From positions 1,590,001 to 1,654,000 of the forward strand of contig NZ_PHUL01000001.1 in assembly GCF_002813425.1 (NCBI RefSeq): 64,000 nt of DNA. The letters run 5' to 3'. Positions within the stretch are counted from its first letter, which is position 1; the number at the start of each line of letters is the position of its first letter. A model generated the notes under the pieces. That model had not been told where the DNA came from and searched no databases. It was given only the letters and a program-made list of their open reading frames with translations. Made by a program: the position numbers and the translations under genes. Source of the DNA: Cellulophaga sp. RHA19 (GTDB lineage Bacteria > Bacteroidota > Bacteroidia > Flavobacteriales > Flavobacteriaceae). This document shows positions 63,768 through 64,000 of the stretch, piece by piece.

Positions 63768-64000
63768 ATGAAAAATTATATAAAAACAGGATTTTTATCC
63801 TTAATGATAATAACTTCTTTCATATTTGTTGGTTGTTCAGAGGATTATTTAAGTGATCCAGAACCAACAGAAGTTGTTGCGGAAAGCGTTATTTTTGGAA
63901 CAAGAGAAGGTGTTGAAGCCTTTTTGTCAGGAATAAATAGAAGAGCAAGAGGTCAATTTACCAGAACAGATTCAGGAGGTTTAAATTCAATGTATTTTGC
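63768..64000 (+). CDS. SusD/RagB-family surface lipoprotein, N-terminal part (3' truncated by window edge)
   Basis: The first 77 residues are visible, from ATG 63768, 12 bases after the susC stop. A lipoprotein signal with cysteine in FVGCSEDYLSDPEP, followed by TEVVAESVIFGTREGVEAFLSGI, matches the start of SusD/RagB proteins, which bind the nutrient on the surface and cap the SusC pore. It continues beyond the end of the window. Confidence 0.88.
   Translation, partial: MKNYIKTGFLSLMIITSFIFVGCSEDYLSDPEPTEVVAESVIFGTREGVEAFLSGINRRARGQFTRTDSGGLNSMYF

Overview
The window is a 64-kb stretch of an AT-rich chromosome from a marine-type member of the Flavobacteriaceae (Bacteroidota). The evidence for this is a SusC/SusD pair, several TonB-linked outer-membrane proteins with an N-terminal carboxypeptidase-regulatory-like domain, lipoproteins with an SC(N/D)DDD start, near absence of Shine-Dalgarno sites, and promoters of the Bacteroidota form TTG-N19-21-TAnnTTTG in front of era, alaS, lysS, lipB and the initiator tRNA. 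No rRNA, phage, transposase or CRISPR array was seen. The species cannot be named from sequence reading alone.

Layout. 1-4.9 kb: 3' end of a photolyase-like gene, a Crp/Fnr regulator, a heme-binding-like gene with an apparent frameshift, a beta-propeller/Dabb fusion, an SDR oxidoreductase and an MtfA-like peptidase. 5-10.3 kb (minus strand): membrane and cell-surface proteins (PQQ-like propeller, lipocalin-like lipoprotein, leucine-rich-repeat lipoprotein) and an ArsO-like flavoprotein. 10.6-13.1 kb: an erythromycin-esterase-like enzyme fused to a surface-type domain. 13.1-15.4 kb: a small accessory array (ParDE toxin-antitoxin pair and two membrane proteins, all on the minus strand) with repeat elements between genes, ending at the initiator tRNA. 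15.7-21.7 kb: NhaC antiporter, era, a choice-of-anchor I lipoprotein and der.

21.7-29.7 kb holds the most coherent and interesting system. A divergent LacI regulator with three palindromes in its intergenic region faces an operon of a TonB-dependent receptor, a cytoplasmic GH63-type hydrolase, a sodium:solute symporter and glycerate kinase. I read this as uptake and breakdown of a glycosylglycerate (mannosylglycerate/digeneaside or glucosylglycerate): outer-membrane import, inner-membrane import, hydrolysis to hexose plus glycerate, then phosphorylation of glycerate. This is inferred from gene families and context and is untested.

29.8-47 kb: a large outer-membrane barrel, two TPM-domain proteins with LemA, a MerR regulator and M23 peptidase, alaS with two followers, aromatic amino acid hydroxylase, and a run of PLP enzyme, glucosaminidase and hemL. 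47-60 kb: a zinc metalloprotease, a DASS-type symporter, a YiaAB protein, lysS, lipB, a large lipoprotein and rnhB. 60.6 kb to the end: susC and the start of susD, probably the beginning of another uptake locus that runs off the window. Three small genes under 60 codons were found by reading: DUF5522-like (42759-42920), a 59-aa membrane peptide (47182-47361) and YqaE/Pmp3 (56250-56408).
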